Below, piece after piece: positions 1 to 9,940 of a stretch of DNA of 64,000 nt. A model generated the notes under the pieces. The model was not told the DNA's origin and did not search any database. It saw only the letters and a list, made by a program, of their open reading frames with translations. The translations under genes and the position numbers were made by a program. The stretch is from Rhizobium sp. CF080 (lineage in GTDB: Bacteria > Pseudomonadota > Alphaproteobacteria > Rhizobiales > Rhizobiaceae). The first letter of the stretch is position 1. Each line of letters opens with the position of its first letter. The stretch is from the NCBI RefSeq assembly GCF_000282095.2, contig NZ_AKKC02000002.1, forward strand, positions 620,001 to 684,000, read 5' to 3'.

Positions 1-130
1 CTGGCAGGACAACCTGAAGACCAAGGGCTGGATCGACACCTATCTCTCCGGCCCGGAATTCGAAGCGCAGCTCGCCAAGGACATCGCTGCCACTGAAACC
101 ATCCTGAAGGACATCGGACTGGTTAAATGA
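1..130 (+). CDS. tctC: Tripartite tricarboxylate transporter substrate-binding protein TctC, C-terminal end only
   Basis: The last 42 codons of a gene that begins before the window; the reading frame starts at base 2 and stops at the TGA at 128-130. The residues (KGWIDTYLSGPEF, then [11 protein letters not shown] at the end) look like the C-terminal helix of a periplasmic TctC/Bug-type solute receptor. Family assignment rests mostly on position: the next two genes are tctB and tctA, the usual partners. Its stop overlaps the ATG of tctB by three bases, so the two are translationally coupled. The ligand cannot be told from this fragment. Confidence 0.8.
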   Translation, partial: WQDNLKTKGWIDTYLSGPEFEAQLAKDIAATETILKDIGLVK

Positions 131-621
131 GCCTCGACAACAACAAAACGAGCACCGAAAAGCGCCGCCCCGATTGGGCGGCGCTTGTTATTGCCGCCAT
201 CCTCGTCGCCGTCGCCGCCGTCATCTTCCTGGATGTCGACCGGCTACGGGATATGGGCGGTTATAGCCAAGTCGGCCCGGCCACCGTTCCGAACTGGATT
301 GCCTTTGCACTGATAGGGCTTGCGATCTGGACCGTGTTCGCCGCGTTTCGACGCGACTTTCCTGCGCGGGAAAAGCAGGAGCTCGGACCCGTTGTCTGGG
401 TTGTCGCAGGCCTGGTCGCGCAGATGGCCCTCATTCGGGTCGCCGGTTTCTCGATTGCCACGGGCATGCTGTTCGGCCTCGCCGCCGCAGGTTTCGGCGC
501 CCGCAAACTGTGGATCAGCATTCCGATCGGCATCGTCGTCTGTCTTGGCATCTGGTGGCTGTTTGCCGGCGTTCTGCAACTTTCGCTTCCGGCAGGCCCG
601 CTGGAACACCTGATCCAGTGA
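127..621 (+). CDS. tctB: Tripartite tricarboxylate transporter small permease TctB
   Basis: A 164-residue inner-membrane protein with about four hydrophobic segments (roughly residues 18-35, 56-72, 90-118 and 130-152), the size and layout of TctB, the small membrane subunit of secondary, binding-protein-dependent carboxylate uptake systems. A charged N-terminus ([10 protein letters not shown]) precedes the first segment. The start overlaps the stop of tctC and the gene is followed 22 bases later by tctA. TctB sequences are weakly conserved, so the call depends on length, topology and the flanking tctC and tctA. Confidence 0.88.
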   Translation: MSLDNNKTSTEKRRPDWAALVIAAILVAVAAVIFLDVDRLRDMGGYSQVGPATVPNWIAFALIGLAIWTVFAAFRRDFPAREKQELGPVVWVVAGLVAQMALIRVAGFSIATGMLFGLAAAGFGARKLWISIPIGIVVCLGIWWLFAGVLQLSLPAGPLEHLIQ

Positions 622-643
622 TGCGACCCTCGAGAGTAAGATC

Positions 644-2161
644 ATGAGCACATTCGAATTCCTTCTCCAGGGGCTCGCATCGGCAATGGAGCCGATGAAC
701 CTCTTCTACGCGCTGATCGGCGTGACGCTCGGCACCATGGTCGGCGTGCTTCCCGGCATCGGTCCGGCGACGACCGTCGCCCTGCTTCTGCCGGTTACCT
801 ACCAGCTGGATGCGACCGGCTCGCTGATCATGTTCGCCGGCATCTATTACGGCGGCATGTATGGCGGCTCGACGACGTCGATCCTCTTGAACACGCCAGG
901 CGAAAGCGCCTCGATCGTCACCGCGCTCGAGGGCAACAAGATGGCCCGGGCGGGACGCGGCGGCCCGGCACTGGCGACCGCGGCAATCGGATCGTTCGTC
1001 GCCGGCCTGATCGCGACGCTCGCGCTAGCCTTCATCGCGCCCTACATCGTCAAGCTGGCGCTGGTCTTCGGTCCGCGCGAATATTTTGCGCTGATGGTTC
1101 TGGCCTTCGTCACCGTCTCTTCGGCCTTCGGCAATTCGACGCTGCGCGGCCTCACCTCGCTTTTCATCGGACTTGCCCTCTCGCTCGTCGGCATCGACCA
1201 GCTGACCGGCCAGAACCGGCTCTCCTTCGGCGTGCCCGACCTGCTCGACGGTATCGAAGTGACGACGATGGCGGTCGCCATGTTCGCGATCGGCGAGACG
1301 CTTTACATCGCCGCCCAGGGCGAAGCGGCACCGGACAAGATCGAAGCGATCCGGGGTTCGGTGTGGATGACGGCGCAGGATTGGGGGCGCTCCTGGAAAG
1401 CCTGGCTGCGCGGCACCGTGATCGGCTTCCCGATCGGCGCGATGCCGGCCGGCGGCGCCGAAATCGGCACTTTCCTGTCCTATGCGACTGAAAAGCGTCT
1501 TTCCAAGCATCCGGAAGAATTCGGCAATGGTGCGATCGAAGGCGTGGCCGGTCCGGAAGCCGCCAACAATGCGTCTGCCGCCGGCACGCTCGTGCCGCTG
1601 CTGACGCTCGGCCTGCCGACCTCGGCGACCGCGGCGATCATGCTCGCCGGCTTCCAGCAATACGGCCTGCAGCCGGGTCCTCTGCTGTTTGCGACCAACC
1701 CGCAGCTCGTCTGGGGCCTGATCGCCTCACTTTTGATCGCCAACCTGATGCTGCTCGTCCTCAACCTGCCGCTGGTCGGCCTGTGGGTGAAGCTGCTGAC
1801 CATTCCGAAGCCGTGGCTCTATGCGGGCATCCTGGTGTTTGCGACGCTCGGTACGATCGGTGCCAACCCTTCTGTGTTCGAACTCGGCATGCTGCTGGTC
1901 TTCGGGCTCGTCGCCTACATCATGCGCGTCTTCGACTATCCGATCGCGCCTGTGATCGTCGGCCTCATTCTCGGGCCGCTTGCCGAACAGCAGCTCCGCC
2001 GCGCGCTGGCGATCAGCCAGGGTGACGTGACGGTGCTGTTCACCTCGCCGATCGCAGCCGTGCTGCTGAGCCTGGCGGCACTCGCCCTCATCCTTCCCCT
2101 CGTCCTGCGTGCACGCGGACGCGGCGATGCTCTTTCGCAGATGGCAGCCAGCGAAGACTGA
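644..2161 (+). CDS. tctA: Tripartite tricarboxylate transporter large permease TctA
   Basis: A 505-residue polytopic membrane protein that forms the transport channel of a TctABC system. The N-terminal half carries the family signature around residues 30-85 ([20 protein letters not shown], then [22 protein letters not shown]), and the mid-protein repeat shows [20 protein letters not shown] and [17 protein letters not shown], matching the two-fold repeat of TctA. It is the last gene of the tct operon and is followed within 25 bases by a strong terminator. Substrates of such systems include citrate, tartrate and aromatic acids; nothing here decides which. Confidence 0.95.
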   Translation: MSTFEFLLQGLASAMEPMNLFYALIGVTLGTMVGVLPGIGPATTVALLLPVTYQLDATGSLIMFAGIYYGGMYGGSTTSILLNTPGESASIVTALEGNKMARAGRGGPALATAAIGSFVAGLIATLALAFIAPYIVKLALVFGPREYFALMVLAFVTVSSAFGNSTLRGLTSLFIGLALSLVGIDQLTGQNRLSFGVPDLLDGIEVTTMAVAMFAIGETLYIAAQGEAAPDKIEAIRGSVWMTAQDWGRSWKAWLRGTVIGFPIGAMPAGGAEIGTFLSYATEKRLSKHPEEFGNGAIEGVAGPEAANNASAAGTLVPLLTLGLPTSATAAIMLAGFQQYGLQPGPLLFATNPQLVWGLIASLLIANLMLLVLNLPLVGLWVKLLTIPKPWLYAGILVFATLGTIGANPSVFELGMLLVFGLVAYIMRVFDYPIAPVIVGLILGPLAEQQLRRALAISQGDVTVLFTSPIAAVLLSLAALALILPLVLRARGRGDALSQMAASED

Positions 2162-2182
2162 TCATAAAGCTGCCAACAGACT

Positions 2183-2212
2183 AAAGCCCGGGTTTCGACC
2201 CGGGCTTTTTTT
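2183..2212 (+). terminator. Rho-independent terminator after tctA
   Basis: A perfect GC-rich hairpin (AAAGCCCGGGT, short loop, ACCCGGGCTTT) runs directly into a T tract on the plus strand, 21 bases past the tctA stop. The tail reaches the last codon of the convergent glsA gene, so it separates two converging transcription units. Confidence 0.92.
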
Positions 2213-3140
2213 ATTGCCCGAATACCGACCAGCCGGTTCTAGTGGCCAGCATTTCGAGAGCCAGCGAACCCAGCAGCGAATTGCCGTTGTGATTGAGGCC
2301 CGGCGACCAGACGGCGACGGACGCCTTGCCAGGTGCCACCGCCATGATGCCGCCGCCGACACCGCTTTTGCCGGGCAGGCCGACGCGATAGGCGAAATCC
2401 CCGGATCCGTCATAATGGCCGCAGGTGAGCATCAGCGCGTTGATGCGCCGTGCCCGCTGCCTTGATACCACGGTGTGCCCGGTCAGCGGGTTGCGGCCGG
2501 AGGCAGCGAGGAACAGACCGGCCTTGGCAAGCTGGGTGCAGGTCATTGCGAGCGCGCAATGATGGAAATAGACGCCGAGGACATGTTCGACCGGATGGTC
2601 GAGCTTGCCGAAGGAACGCATGAAATTGGCCAGCGCGAAGTTGCGGAAACCCGTCGCCTGCTCGGACTTCGCCACCTCCGGGTCGATGGCGATCGAGTCG
2701 TCATCGGCAAGATAGCGTACAAAGCGGACGATCTCGCCGATCGCCTCGCGCGGCGTGTGTCCGGCCAGCACCAGATCGCTGACCGCGATAGCGCCGGCAT
2801 TGATGAAAGGATTGCGCGGCTTGCCTTCCTCGTGCTCGAGCTGGACGATCGAATTGAAGGCGGAGCCGGAGGGCTCGCGGCCGACCCTGTTCCAGGTGGT
2901 TTCGCCGTGTTTGCCTAGCGCGAGCGTCAGGGTGAAGACTTTCGAGACGCTCTGGATCGAGAAGGGTTCGTCGCAATCGCCGACCTTGTGCACGTCGCCA
3001 TCGACGGTGACGATCGTCATGCCGAACTTCTTCGGATCGACATGGGCGAGCTGCGGGATATAGTCCGCCACCTTGCCTTCGCCGAGGCGTGGCGTCAGCT
3101 TCTCATGGATCTCCTCGACGATCGCCTGCAGGTCTGCCAT
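2211..3140 (-). CDS. glsA: Glutaminase A
   Basis: A 309-residue serine-dependent beta-lactamase-fold glutaminase that hydrolyses L-glutamine to glutamate and ammonia. The Ser-x-x-Lys catalytic pair is in [16 protein letters not shown]. Other family blocks are [49 protein letters not shown] and [13 protein letters not shown]. An in-frame start exists 117 bases upstream, but the ATG giving [10 protein letters not shown] matches the usual family length and is chosen. It lies 40 bases downstream of a MarR gene on the same strand and may be the last gene of the liv operon or a separate unit. Cytoplasmic. The link of glutaminase to this transporter is not obvious. Confidence 0.95.
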   Translation of the reverse strand: MADLQAIVEEIHEKLTPRLGEGKVADYIPQLAHVDPKKFGMTIVTVDGDVHKVGDCDEPFSIQSVSKVFTLTLALGKHGETTWNRVGREPSGSAFNSIVQLEHEEGKPRNPFINAGAIAVSDLVLAGHTPREAIGEIVRFVRYLADDDSIAIDPEVAKSEQATGFRNFALANFMRSFGKLDHPVEHVLGVYFHHCALAMTCTQLAKAGLFLAASGRNPLTGHTVVSRQRARRINALMLTCGHYDGSGDFAYRVGLPGKSGVGGGIMAVAPGKASVAVWSPGLNHNGNSLLGSLALEMLATRTGWSVFGQ

Positions 3141-3180
3141 CTCTTCACCCCGAATTATTGCGCGCCCGAGACGAGCCTTA

Positions 3181-3693
3181 CTATTCGAAGGCGCTGCCGG
3201 AAAGATGGTTCCTGGCGGAAGCCTTGACCGCGCCGATCTCCGACCACAATGAGGCAATCATCGCCGGGTCGACATCGGCCATGATGTCGCGCAGCCAGCC
3301 TTCGTGCGCGGCGGCCATGGCGACAAAAAGCTCGGTTCCGGCCGGCGTCAGCTTGGCGACCGTGACGCGGCGGTCGCCGTCCGGCGTGACGCGCTGCACG
3401 AAACCATCCGCCTCCAGCCGCTCCACCAGACCCGTGACATTGCCGTTGGTGACCATGGTGCGCTTCGAGAGCTCGCCAAGTCTCAAGCCGTCGGCCTCGC
3501 GATAGAGCTGTGCCATCAAATCGAACTGGGGAAGCGTCGCACTGAATTCGGTGCGAAGCCGGCGGCGGATTTCGGTTGTGATCAGTTTGGTGGTGGAGAG
3601 CATGCGCAGCCACAGCCGCGTCTCGGGCTTGTTCTTCCCATGCGGGCCATGGGCGATCAGTTCCAGGTCGGCGCTTGCCGCTTCTGCTTCCAT
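3181..3693 (-). CDS. MarR-family transcriptional regulator of the ligase–Liv operon
   Basis: A 170-residue winged-helix regulator. Residues 48-140 contain the MarR core: [15 protein letters not shown], recognition-helix region [22 protein letters not shown], and the wing [19 protein letters not shown]. It starts two bases after livF ends, so it is co-transcribed with the Liv-type transporter and probably with the aryl-CoA ligase upstream. MarR proteins in this position often sense the CoA ester or free aromatic acid handled by the operon (BadR and CouR behave this way); that role here is inferred from context only. Confidence 0.9.
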   Translation of the reverse strand: MEAEAASADLELIAHGPHGKNKPETRLWLRMLSTTKLITTEIRRRLRTEFSATLPQFDLMAQLYREADGLRLGELSKRTMVTNGNVTGLVERLEADGFVQRVTPDGDRRVTVAKLTPAGTELFVAMAAAHEGWLRDIMADVDPAMIASLWSEIGAVKASARNHLSGSAFE

Positions 3694-3695
3694 GC

Positions 3696-4379
3696 CTACA
3701 CCCCGAGATATCGATCCTGCAGTTCCGTCGTCAGGTCCGTCGGCCTGCCGCTCCAGGCGCTTCTTCCGTTTTCCAGGATGACGCAGCGGTCCGCAACCGG
3801 CAAAAGCTCCGAAAGCGTCTTATCCACCACCAGAATGGACAGGCCTTCGGCCTTCAGCCGCCGGATCGCCTTCCAGATGTCCTGGCGGATGACCGGGGCA
3901 AGGCCTTCGGTCGCCTCGTCGAGAATGAGCAGGCGCGGATTGGTCATTAGCGCGCGGCCGATCGCCAGCATCTGCTGCTCGCCGCCGGAGAGCGATCTCG
4001 CCATCTGCGCATGACGCTCAGACAATCGCGGGAAGAGTTCGTTGACGCGCTCCAGCGTCCATTGGCCGGGCCGGGCGGCGGCGACCAGGTTTTCGTGCAC
4101 CGTGAGGTTCGGGAAGCAGCGGCGGCCTTCCGGCACGAGGCCGATGCCGAGCTTGGCGACGTGATGCGGCCGCTTGCCCTTGGTGTCCGTGCCGCCGATC
4201 TTCACGCCACCGGCGCGGGGCGGGTTGAGATTGCAGATGGCGCGGATGGTGGTCGTCTTGCCCATGCCGTTGCGGCCCATCAGGGCGACGGCCTCGCCTT
4301 CCGCGACCGCAAGATCGACGCCAAAAAGCGCCTGGCTTGCGCCGTAGAATGCTTCGATCCTGGTGACATCGAGCAGCAT
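3696..4379 (-). CDS. livF: Branched-chain amino acid/aromatic acid ABC transporter ATPase, LivF type
   Basis: A 227-residue ABC ATPase. It has Walker A (ALMGRNGMGKTTT), the signature ARSLSGGEQQMLAIGRAL and Walker B RLLILDEATEGLAP; the ATEGLAP block is typical of LivF as opposed to LivG. Its first base is the last base of livG (TGATG overlap). It works with LivG as the two nucleotide-binding subunits for LivH and LivM. The operon context with a CoA ligase and MarR regulator suggests an organic-acid rather than amino-acid substrate, which is inference. Confidence 0.93.
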   Translation of the reverse strand: MLLDVTRIEAFYGASQALFGVDLAVAEGEAVALMGRNGMGKTTTIRAICNLNPPRAGGVKIGGTDTKGKRPHHVAKLGIGLVPEGRRCFPNLTVHENLVAAARPGQWTLERVNELFPRLSERHAQMARSLSGGEQQMLAIGRALMTNPRLLILDEATEGLAPVIRQDIWKAIRRLKAEGLSILVVDKTLSELLPVADRCVILENGRSAWSGRPTDLTTELQDRYLGV

Positions 4380-5128
4380 CAGGCGTGGTCTCCGAGATAG
4401 GCGGTGCGCACGGTCGGGTCACGGCGGATTTCCTCGACCGTCCCCGTCGCGATGATACGGCCGTAGACGAGCACCGAGATCCGGTCGGCGAGTGCGAAAA
4501 CCGCGTCCATATCGTGCTCGACCAGCAGGATCGGTGCTTCCTGCCGCAGCGTATCGAGGAAGCGGGTCAGCGATTTCGAGCCTTCCGGCCCCATGCCGGC
4601 CATCGGCTCGTCGAGCAGGAAGGCTTTCGAGCCAAGGGCCAGCGCCATGGCGATTTCCAGCTGCCGGCGTTCGCCATGGGAAAGCTCGGCAGCAGGGATG
4701 CGGGCGCGGGCCGTCAGCCCGACTCGTTCCAGCATAGCCATGGCGGTGTCGATCAGCGACCTGTCGCGCATGACGGGCTTGAAGAAACGGAAGCTCGAAC
4801 CCTGCTTTGCCTGCACCGCCAGCATGACGTTGCGCAGGCCCGAGAAATCCGGTGCGATCGACGAGACCTGGAAGGTGCGGCCAAGCCCGAGCCGGGCACG
4901 ATCGGCCACGCCGAGCGAGCCGATGTCCTGCCCGGCAAAACGGATCGTACCGCTGTCTTGCCTAAGCGTGCCGCAGATCTGGTGGATGAGCGTGGACTTG
5001 CCGGCGCCGTTCGGGCCGATCAGGGCATGGATCTCGCCGGGGCGAAGATCGAGCGTCACGCCATCCGTGGCCCGCAGCGCGCCAAAATTCTTGACGAGGT
5101 TGGAGATCTGGAGAACCGGCTCAACCAT
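4379..5128 (-). CDS. livG: ABC transporter ATPase, LivG type
   Basis: A 249-residue ABC ATPase with Walker A IGPNGAGKST, signature LSHGERRQLEIAMALA and Walker B with the DEPMAGMGPEGS block. This block is seen in HAAT-family ATPases encoded beside acyl-CoA ligases. The ATG giving MVEPVLQISNL is chosen over an in-frame start 114 bases upstream, because that start would lie deep inside livM; with the chosen start livM and livG overlap by 8 bases. The C-terminal LivG extension (GRIIATGTVEEIRRDPTVRTAYLG) is intact. Confidence 0.93.
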   Translation of the reverse strand: MVEPVLQISNLVKNFGALRATDGVTLDLRPGEIHALIGPNGAGKSTLIHQICGTLRQDSGTIRFAGQDIGSLGVADRARLGLGRTFQVSSIAPDFSGLRNVMLAVQAKQGSSFRFFKPVMRDRSLIDTAMAMLERVGLTARARIPAAELSHGERRQLEIAMALALGSKAFLLDEPMAGMGPEGSKSLTRFLDTLRQEAPILLVEHDMDAVFALADRISVLVYGRIIATGTVEEIRRDPTVRTAYLGDHA

Positions 5129-6110
5129 GTCTGGCCTTTCCGGCAAGCAGGCCCAGAAGACCGCCGCGCGCAAACAGCACCACGACGAGGAGGATGAGGC
5201 CCAGGAAGAACTGCCAACGTTCGGTGAGGCCGCCGAGCGCATATTCGAAGATTACGTAGAGTGCGGCGCCCGCCAGCGGCCCGAACAGCCGGCCAGTGCC
5301 GCCGAGGATGATCAGCACGATCAGTTCGCCCGACATGTGCCACGACAGCATGGACGGGCTGACGAAGCGGTTGAGATCGGCAAACAGCGCGCCGGCAAGG
5401 CCGGTGACCGCCGCCGAGATCGCAAAGCCGGTCAGCCGGATGCGATAGGGCTGGATGCCGACGGTCGCGACACGCACCTCGTTCTGCCGTGCCGCCTGCA
5501 GCGCCGTGCCGAAACGCGAGGCGCGGATCAGTGCGAAGAGGGCGAGCGCCAGCAACAGGATGACATAGCAGATCAGGAAGAAGGTCAGCGGCCGCATGGT
5601 GTTGACGCCGGGGAACTGGTTGCGGACGAGGATCGACAACCCGTCCTCGCCGCCATAGGCCGGCCAGGAGATCGCGAAATAATAGACCATCTGCGCGAAG
5701 GCGAGCGTGATCATGATGAAATAGACGCCCGAGGTCCTGAGACTGATCGCGCCGATCGCCAGGCCGACAAGGCCGGAGAGGATCAGCGCGACGATCCAGA
5801 TCACCCACATCTGTTTCGAGCCGGGCAGGCCGAACACCAGCGGATCGCCGGAAAAGGCGTGGGCCGCCAGGATGCCGGCGACATAACCGCCAATGCCGAA
5901 GAAGGCCGCATGGCCGAAAGAGACGAGGCCACCAAGACCCAGCGCCAGATTGAGGCCGGTGGCGGCGAGCGCGAGGATGGCGATGCGGGTCGCAAGCGTG
6001 ATGTAGAACGGCTGGCCGAATGCGTCCGCCGCAAAGGGGACGGCGAGCAGCAGGGATGCCAGAATGAGGTTGATGAGGTTTTCGCGGGTCACGATCATGA
6101 TCTCACGCAT
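5121..6110 (-). CDS. livM: Branched-chain-type ABC transporter permease LivM
   Basis: A 329-residue inner-membrane permease with about nine hydrophobic segments. It contains the LivM hallmark LNLALGLGGLVSFGHAAFFGIGGY near residues 54-77 and the cytoplasmic loop (FGTALQAARQNEVRVATVGI) that contacts the ATPases. It overlaps livH upstream by 8 bases and livG downstream by 8 bases, so subunit production is coupled. Membrane partner of LivH. Confidence 0.93.
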   Translation of the reverse strand: MREIMIVTRENLINLILASLLLAVPFAADAFGQPFYITLATRIAILALAATGLNLALGLGGLVSFGHAAFFGIGGYVAGILAAHAFSGDPLVFGLPGSKQMWVIWIVALILSGLVGLAIGAISLRTSGVYFIMITLAFAQMVYYFAISWPAYGGEDGLSILVRNQFPGVNTMRPLTFFLICYVILLLALALFALIRASRFGTALQAARQNEVRVATVGIQPYRIRLTGFAISAAVTGLAGALFADLNRFVSPSMLSWHMSGELIVLIILGGTGRLFGPLAGAALYVIFEYALGGLTERWQFFLGLILLVVVLFARGGLLGLLAGKARHG

Positions 6111-7026
6111 GCGCCGCGGGAAAGAGGCCGCGCGGTTTGACCGCGAGAATGACCGCCATGACGATATAGATCAGCATCGAAGCCGCAGCGCCGCCGATCA
6201 TGCCGGCCTGGGCCGGGGCGACAAACAGCGCCAGGATCTTCGGCAGGAGAAAACGGCCCATCGTATCGGTGACCCCGACCAGCAGCGCGCCGAGAAGCGC
6301 GCCCTTGATCGAGCCGATGCCGCCGATGACGATGACCACGAAGGCGAGGATCAGCACCGGTTCGCCCATGCCGACCTGCACCGATTGCAGCGCGCCGACC
6401 ATGGCGCCGGCGAGACCCGCAAGTGCCGCGCCGAGCGCGAAGACCACGGTATAGAGCGTGCGGATATCGACGCCTAAGGCGCCGATCATCTCGCGGTCGC
6501 TTTCGCCGGCGCGGATGCGCATGCCGAGACGGGTCCGGGAGATCAGCAGGTAGAGGCCGAAGGCGACGATCGCGCCGGCAAGGATGATCGCCAGGCGATA
6601 GACCGGATATTCCGTGCCACCCGGCAGCGCGACGGCGCCCTGCAGCAAGGGAGGAATATCGAGATAGAGCGGGAAGGAGCCGAACAGCCAGCGCGTGCCT
6701 TCCGAAAACATCAGGATCAGCGCGAAGGTGGCGAGCACCTGGTCGAGATGATCGCGGTCATAGAGCCTGCGGATCACCACGAGTTCGACGATCGCGCCCG
6801 CCGCGGCCGCCGCGATGAGGCTGGCGATCAGGCCGATCCAGAATGAGCCGGTCCACGCCGCCACGGTGGCGCAAGCGAATGCGCCGACCATGTAGAGCGA
6901 GCCGTGAGCAAGGTTGATCAGGCCCATGACGCCGAAGATCAGCGTCAGCCCGGCAGCCATGAGAAACAACATGACGCCGAGCTGCAGGCCGTTGAGCAAC
7001 TGCTCGAGAGCAAGTGCCAAAGTCAC
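6103..7026 (-). CDS. livH: Branched-chain-type ABC transporter permease LivH
   Basis: A 307-residue membrane permease with the LivH signature ALTLIFGVMGLINLAHGSLYMVGAF near residues 25-50 and the coupling segment RAGESDREMIGALGVDIR. It starts ten bases after the stop of the upstream binding-protein gene and overlaps livM. Together with LivM it forms the translocation path of a HAAT-family uptake system. Confidence 0.93.
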   Translation of the reverse strand: MTLALALEQLLNGLQLGVMLFLMAAGLTLIFGVMGLINLAHGSLYMVGAFACATVAAWTGSFWIGLIASLIAAAAAGAIVELVVIRRLYDRDHLDQVLATFALILMFSEGTRWLFGSFPLYLDIPPLLQGAVALPGGTEYPVYRLAIILAGAIVAFGLYLLISRTRLGMRIRAGESDREMIGALGVDIRTLYTVVFALGAALAGLAGAMVGALQSVQVGMGEPVLILAFVVIVIGGIGSIKGALLGALLVGVTDTMGRFLLPKILALFVAPAQAGMIGGAAASMLIYIVMAVILAVKPRGLFPAAHA

Positions 7027-7035
7027 AGGCAGGCC

Positions 7036-8172
7036 TTAGATCTTGCAGTCTTTGGCATAGGCATCGCCGTGATCGGCGAAGATCTTCTCTACCGTCTTGT
7101 TGGTGATGACGCCGTTCTGCTTGATCACTTCCGTCAGGTAGATGTCCTGGATCGGATGCTGGTTGGTGTTGAACTTGAATTTTCCGCGCGGGGACTGGAT
7201 GTCTGCCTTGCGAAGTTCGGCACCGAAAGCATCGGCGTTCTTGACGCTCGCCTTGGACGCTGCGGCAACGATGAGCTGGGCGGCGTCATAGGCCTGGACG
7301 GCATAGATGGACGGCAGGCGGTTATATTCCTTCTGGAAATCGGCCAGGAACTTCTTGCTCGCGGCGTTGTCGAAGTCCGGGGCCCACTGGCCGGACGCCT
7401 TGGCGCCGACCGCCGCATCGCCGATTGCCGGCAGAACGTCCTGGCTGAAGGAGAAGCCCGGGCCCATGACCGGGATTTTGACGCCCGACTGGGCGAACTG
7501 CTTCATGAAGGCGATGCCCATGCCGCCCGGCAGGAAGACGAAGATGCCGTCGGCGCCGGAGGCGCGCATCTGGGCGATTTCGGCGGCGTAGTCGGTTTGG
7601 CCGACCTGGGTGTAGACCTCGGCGGCGAGCTGGCCCTTGTAATAACGCTTGAAGCCGGTCAGCGAATCCTTGCCGGCTGGATAGTTCGGGGCGAGGATGA
7701 ACATCTTCTTGTAGCCCTTGTTGGCATATTCGCCCATGGCTTCATGAAGGTTGTCGTTCTGGTAGGCGGCGTTGAAATAGAGCTTGTTGCAGTTGGCGCC
7801 GGCAAGCGCGGCAGGCGCGGCATTGGTCGAGACGTAGAACTTGCCCTGCGCCACCGCGCTCGGGGCGACGGCCATCAAGAGGTTCGACCAGACGATGCCG
7901 GTCAGGACGTCGACCTTGTCGCTCTGGATCATCTTGTCGGCGATCTGCACGGCCAGTTCCGGCTTCTGCGCATCGTCTTCGGTAACAACGGTGATGTCCT
8001 TGTTGCCGGCATTCTTGATCGCCAGCATGAAGCCGTCGCGCGTATCGATGCCAAGGCCGGCGCCACCGCCCGAAAGCGTGGTGATCATGCCGATCTTCAG
8101 CGGCTCGGCGAAAGCCATGCCGGTGGTGCTCATGCTCAGCGCCAAAGTGGCTGCAGCAAGCATTTTCTTCAT
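7036..8172 (-). CDS. Periplasmic substrate-binding protein of the Liv-type ABC transporter
   Basis: A 378-residue Leu/Ile/Val-binding-fold receptor. Residues 1-22 form a signal peptide (MKKMLAAATLALSMSTTG then AFA before the likely cleavage site). The mature protein opens with EPLKIGMITTLSGGGAGLG, the standard first strand and binding loop of the family. It is upstream of livH, livM, livG and livF with a ten-base gap. Receptors of this subfamily encoded beside CoA ligases often bind aromatic or aliphatic carboxylates; the ligand here is not known. A 142-base gap with a small hairpin separates it from the ligase gene, so it may have extra transcription or processing to raise its level. Confidence 0.92.
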   Translation of the reverse strand: MKKMLAAATLALSMSTTGMAFAEPLKIGMITTLSGGGAGLGIDTRDGFMLAIKNAGNKDITVVTEDDAQKPELAVQIADKMIQSDKVDVLTGIVWSNLLMAVAPSAVAQGKFYVSTNAAPAALAGANCNKLYFNAAYQNDNLHEAMGEYANKGYKKMFILAPNYPAGKDSLTGFKRYYKGQLAAEVYTQVGQTDYAAEIAQMRASGADGIFVFLPGGMGIAFMKQFAQSGVKIPVMGPGFSFSQDVLPAIGDAAVGAKASGQWAPDFDNAASKKFLADFQKEYNRLPSIYAVQAYDAAQLIVAAASKASVKNADAFGAELRKADIQSPRGKFKFNTNQHPIQDIYLTEVIKQNGVITNKTVEKIFADHGDAYAKDCKI

Positions 8173-8314
8173 GTGACGAACTCCCGTTTGTTTTTGTGTT
8201 GTTCCCGGTGCCTTCGACGGACTTGGACATCCGCCGGGTCTTCTTTGTCTTCCACATTTGCGTGGAAACTTCCACTCTACATGTAAGGCGAAATTCGACC
8301 GCCAATCACCATGG

Positions 8315-9940
8315 TTAAGCTGAGGGTTTCTGCTTCAGCCGGAACCGCTGGATCTTGCCGGACTCGGTCTTCGGCAGCGCATCGGTGAAGACGACCGAGC
8401 GCGGATACTTGTAAGGGGCGATCACCGCCTTCACATGATCCTGCAGGATCTTGACCATCAGCTCGCCTGGCTCGGCTCCCTTCACCAGCACCACATGCGC
8501 CTCGACGATGGTGCCGCGCGCCTCGTCCGACACGCCAATCACGGCGCATTCGAGCACCGCCTCGTGTTTGAGGAGGGCCGCCTCGACCTCGGGACCGGCG
8601 ATGTTGTAACCGGCCGAGACGATCATGTCGTCGGAGCGGGCGGCGAAGTGGAAATAACCGTCCTCGTCCTCGACGAAACTGTCGCCCGTAAGATTCCAGC
8701 CGTCCCTGACATAATCCTTCTGGCGGTCGTCGGCGAGGTAACGGCAGCCGATCGGCCCCTTGACCGCAAGCTTGCCGATTGTGCCGCGCGGCACTTCGTT
8801 CATGTCGTCGTCGACAACGATCGCCTCGTAGCCGGTGAGCGGCTTGCCGGTGCAGGCCGGCCTGGAATCGCCGAGCCGGTTCGAGATGAAGATATGCAGC
8901 ATCTCGGTCGCGCCGATGCCGTCGAGGATCGGCTTGCCGGTTTTTTTCACCCATTCGTCGAAGACGGGCCCGGGCAAGGTCTCGCCGGCGGAAACGGCGA
9001 TGCGCAGCGACGAGAGGTCGGCGCCGGCATCCATCGCCGCCAGCATGGCGCGATAAGCGGTGGGTGCGGTGAAGCTGATCGTCGCCTTGTAGGTCTCGAT
9101 GATCTCGATCATCTTCGGGGGCGTGGCCTGTTCCAGAAGGGTCGCGGCCGCGCCGAAACGCAAGGGGAAGACTGCGAGACCACCAAGGCCGAAGGTGAAG
9201 GCGAGCGGCGGGGAGCCGACGAACACGTCGTCCGGCGTCACGTCCAGCACTTCCTTCGCATAGGCATCGGCGATGATCAGGATATCGCGATGGAAATGCA
9301 TGGTCGCCTTCGGCACGCCCGTGGAGCCCGACGTGAAGCCGAGCAGGGCGACGTCGTCGCGGCCGGTCTTCACGGACTCGAAACGCACCGGCTTGTTGAG
9401 CGCCGCCCGATCGAGCTCGGCGTCATGGTTGGCCGTGCCGTCGAAGCCGATCACCTGTTTCAGGAACCGGCTTTCCTTGGCGCAGGCGACCAGTTCGTCC
9501 ATCAGCCGCGTATCGCAGAGCGCGATCGAAATCTCCGCCTTGTCGATGATCTTGGCAAGCTCGCCGGAGCGCAGCATCGGCATGGTGTTGACGACGACGG
9601 CGCCGGCCTTGGTCGCGGCCAGCCAGCAGGCGACCATGGCCGGGTTGTTGGCGGAACGGATCAGCACCCGGTTGCCGGGCTTCAGGCCGTAGTCCTCGGT
9701 CAAGGCGCGAGCGATGCGGTTCGTCCAGTCGGACAGCTCCTTGTAGGTGCGGCGGCGGCCGTTGCCGATGAGAGCGGTGTTGTCGCCGAAACCGCGCTCG
9801 ACCATGCGGTCGGTGAGTTCGACGCCCGCATTCATCCATTCCGGATAATCGAAGCCATCGAGCTTGATTTCCGGCCACTGATCCGGCGGCGGAAGATTGT
9901 CGCGGGCAAACGTATCCAGATGGCCTGACGGTCCCAGCAT
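8315..9940 (-). CDS. AMP-forming CoA ligase, benzoate/2-aminobenzoate-CoA ligase type
   Basis: A 541-residue adenylate-forming enzyme that activates a carboxylic acid to its CoA thioester. Motifs seen are the P-loop-like GFTSGSTGVPKATMHFHRD, LDGIGATEMLHIF (A5), YVRDGWNLTGDSF (A7), DDMIVSAGYNIAGPEVE (A8) and the C-terminal catalytic lysine region LPKTESGKIQRF. The motif SAGYNIAGPEVE and the N-terminus resemble benzoate- and anthranilate-CoA ligases more than acetyl-CoA synthetases. The ATG giving MLGPSGHL is chosen; a much longer in-frame extension crosses the divergent promoter and is not plausible. It heads the minus-strand operon with the Liv transporter and MarR gene. The true acid substrate is unproven. 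Confidence 0.88.
   Translation of the reverse strand: MLGPSGHLDTFARDNLPPPDQWPEIKLDGFDYPEWMNAGVELTDRMVERGFGDNTALIGNGRRRTYKELSDWTNRIARALTEDYGLKPGNRVLIRSANNPAMVACWLAATKAGAVVVNTMPMLRSGELAKIIDKAEISIALCDTRLMDELVACAKESRFLKQVIGFDGTANHDAELDRAALNKPVRFESVKTGRDDVALLGFTSGSTGVPKATMHFHRDILIIADAYAKEVLDVTPDDVFVGSPPLAFTFGLGGLAVFPLRFGAAATLLEQATPPKMIEIIETYKATISFTAPTAYRAMLAAMDAGADLSSLRIAVSAGETLPGPVFDEWVKKTGKPILDGIGATEMLHIFISNRLGDSRPACTGKPLTGYEAIVVDDDMNEVPRGTIGKLAVKGPIGCRYLADDRQKDYVRDGWNLTGDSFVEDEDGYFHFAARSDDMIVSAGYNIAGPEVEAALLKHEAVLECAVIGVSDEARGTIVEAHVVLVKGAEPGELMVKILQDHVKAVIAPYKYPRSVVFTDALPKTESGKIQRFRLKQKPSA

Noticed and set aside
8250..8267. Small hairpin TTCCAC-N6-GTGGAA between the CoA ligase and the Liv receptor gene
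   Set aside because: Short stem, no T tract and no second copy; too weak to call an operator or terminator.
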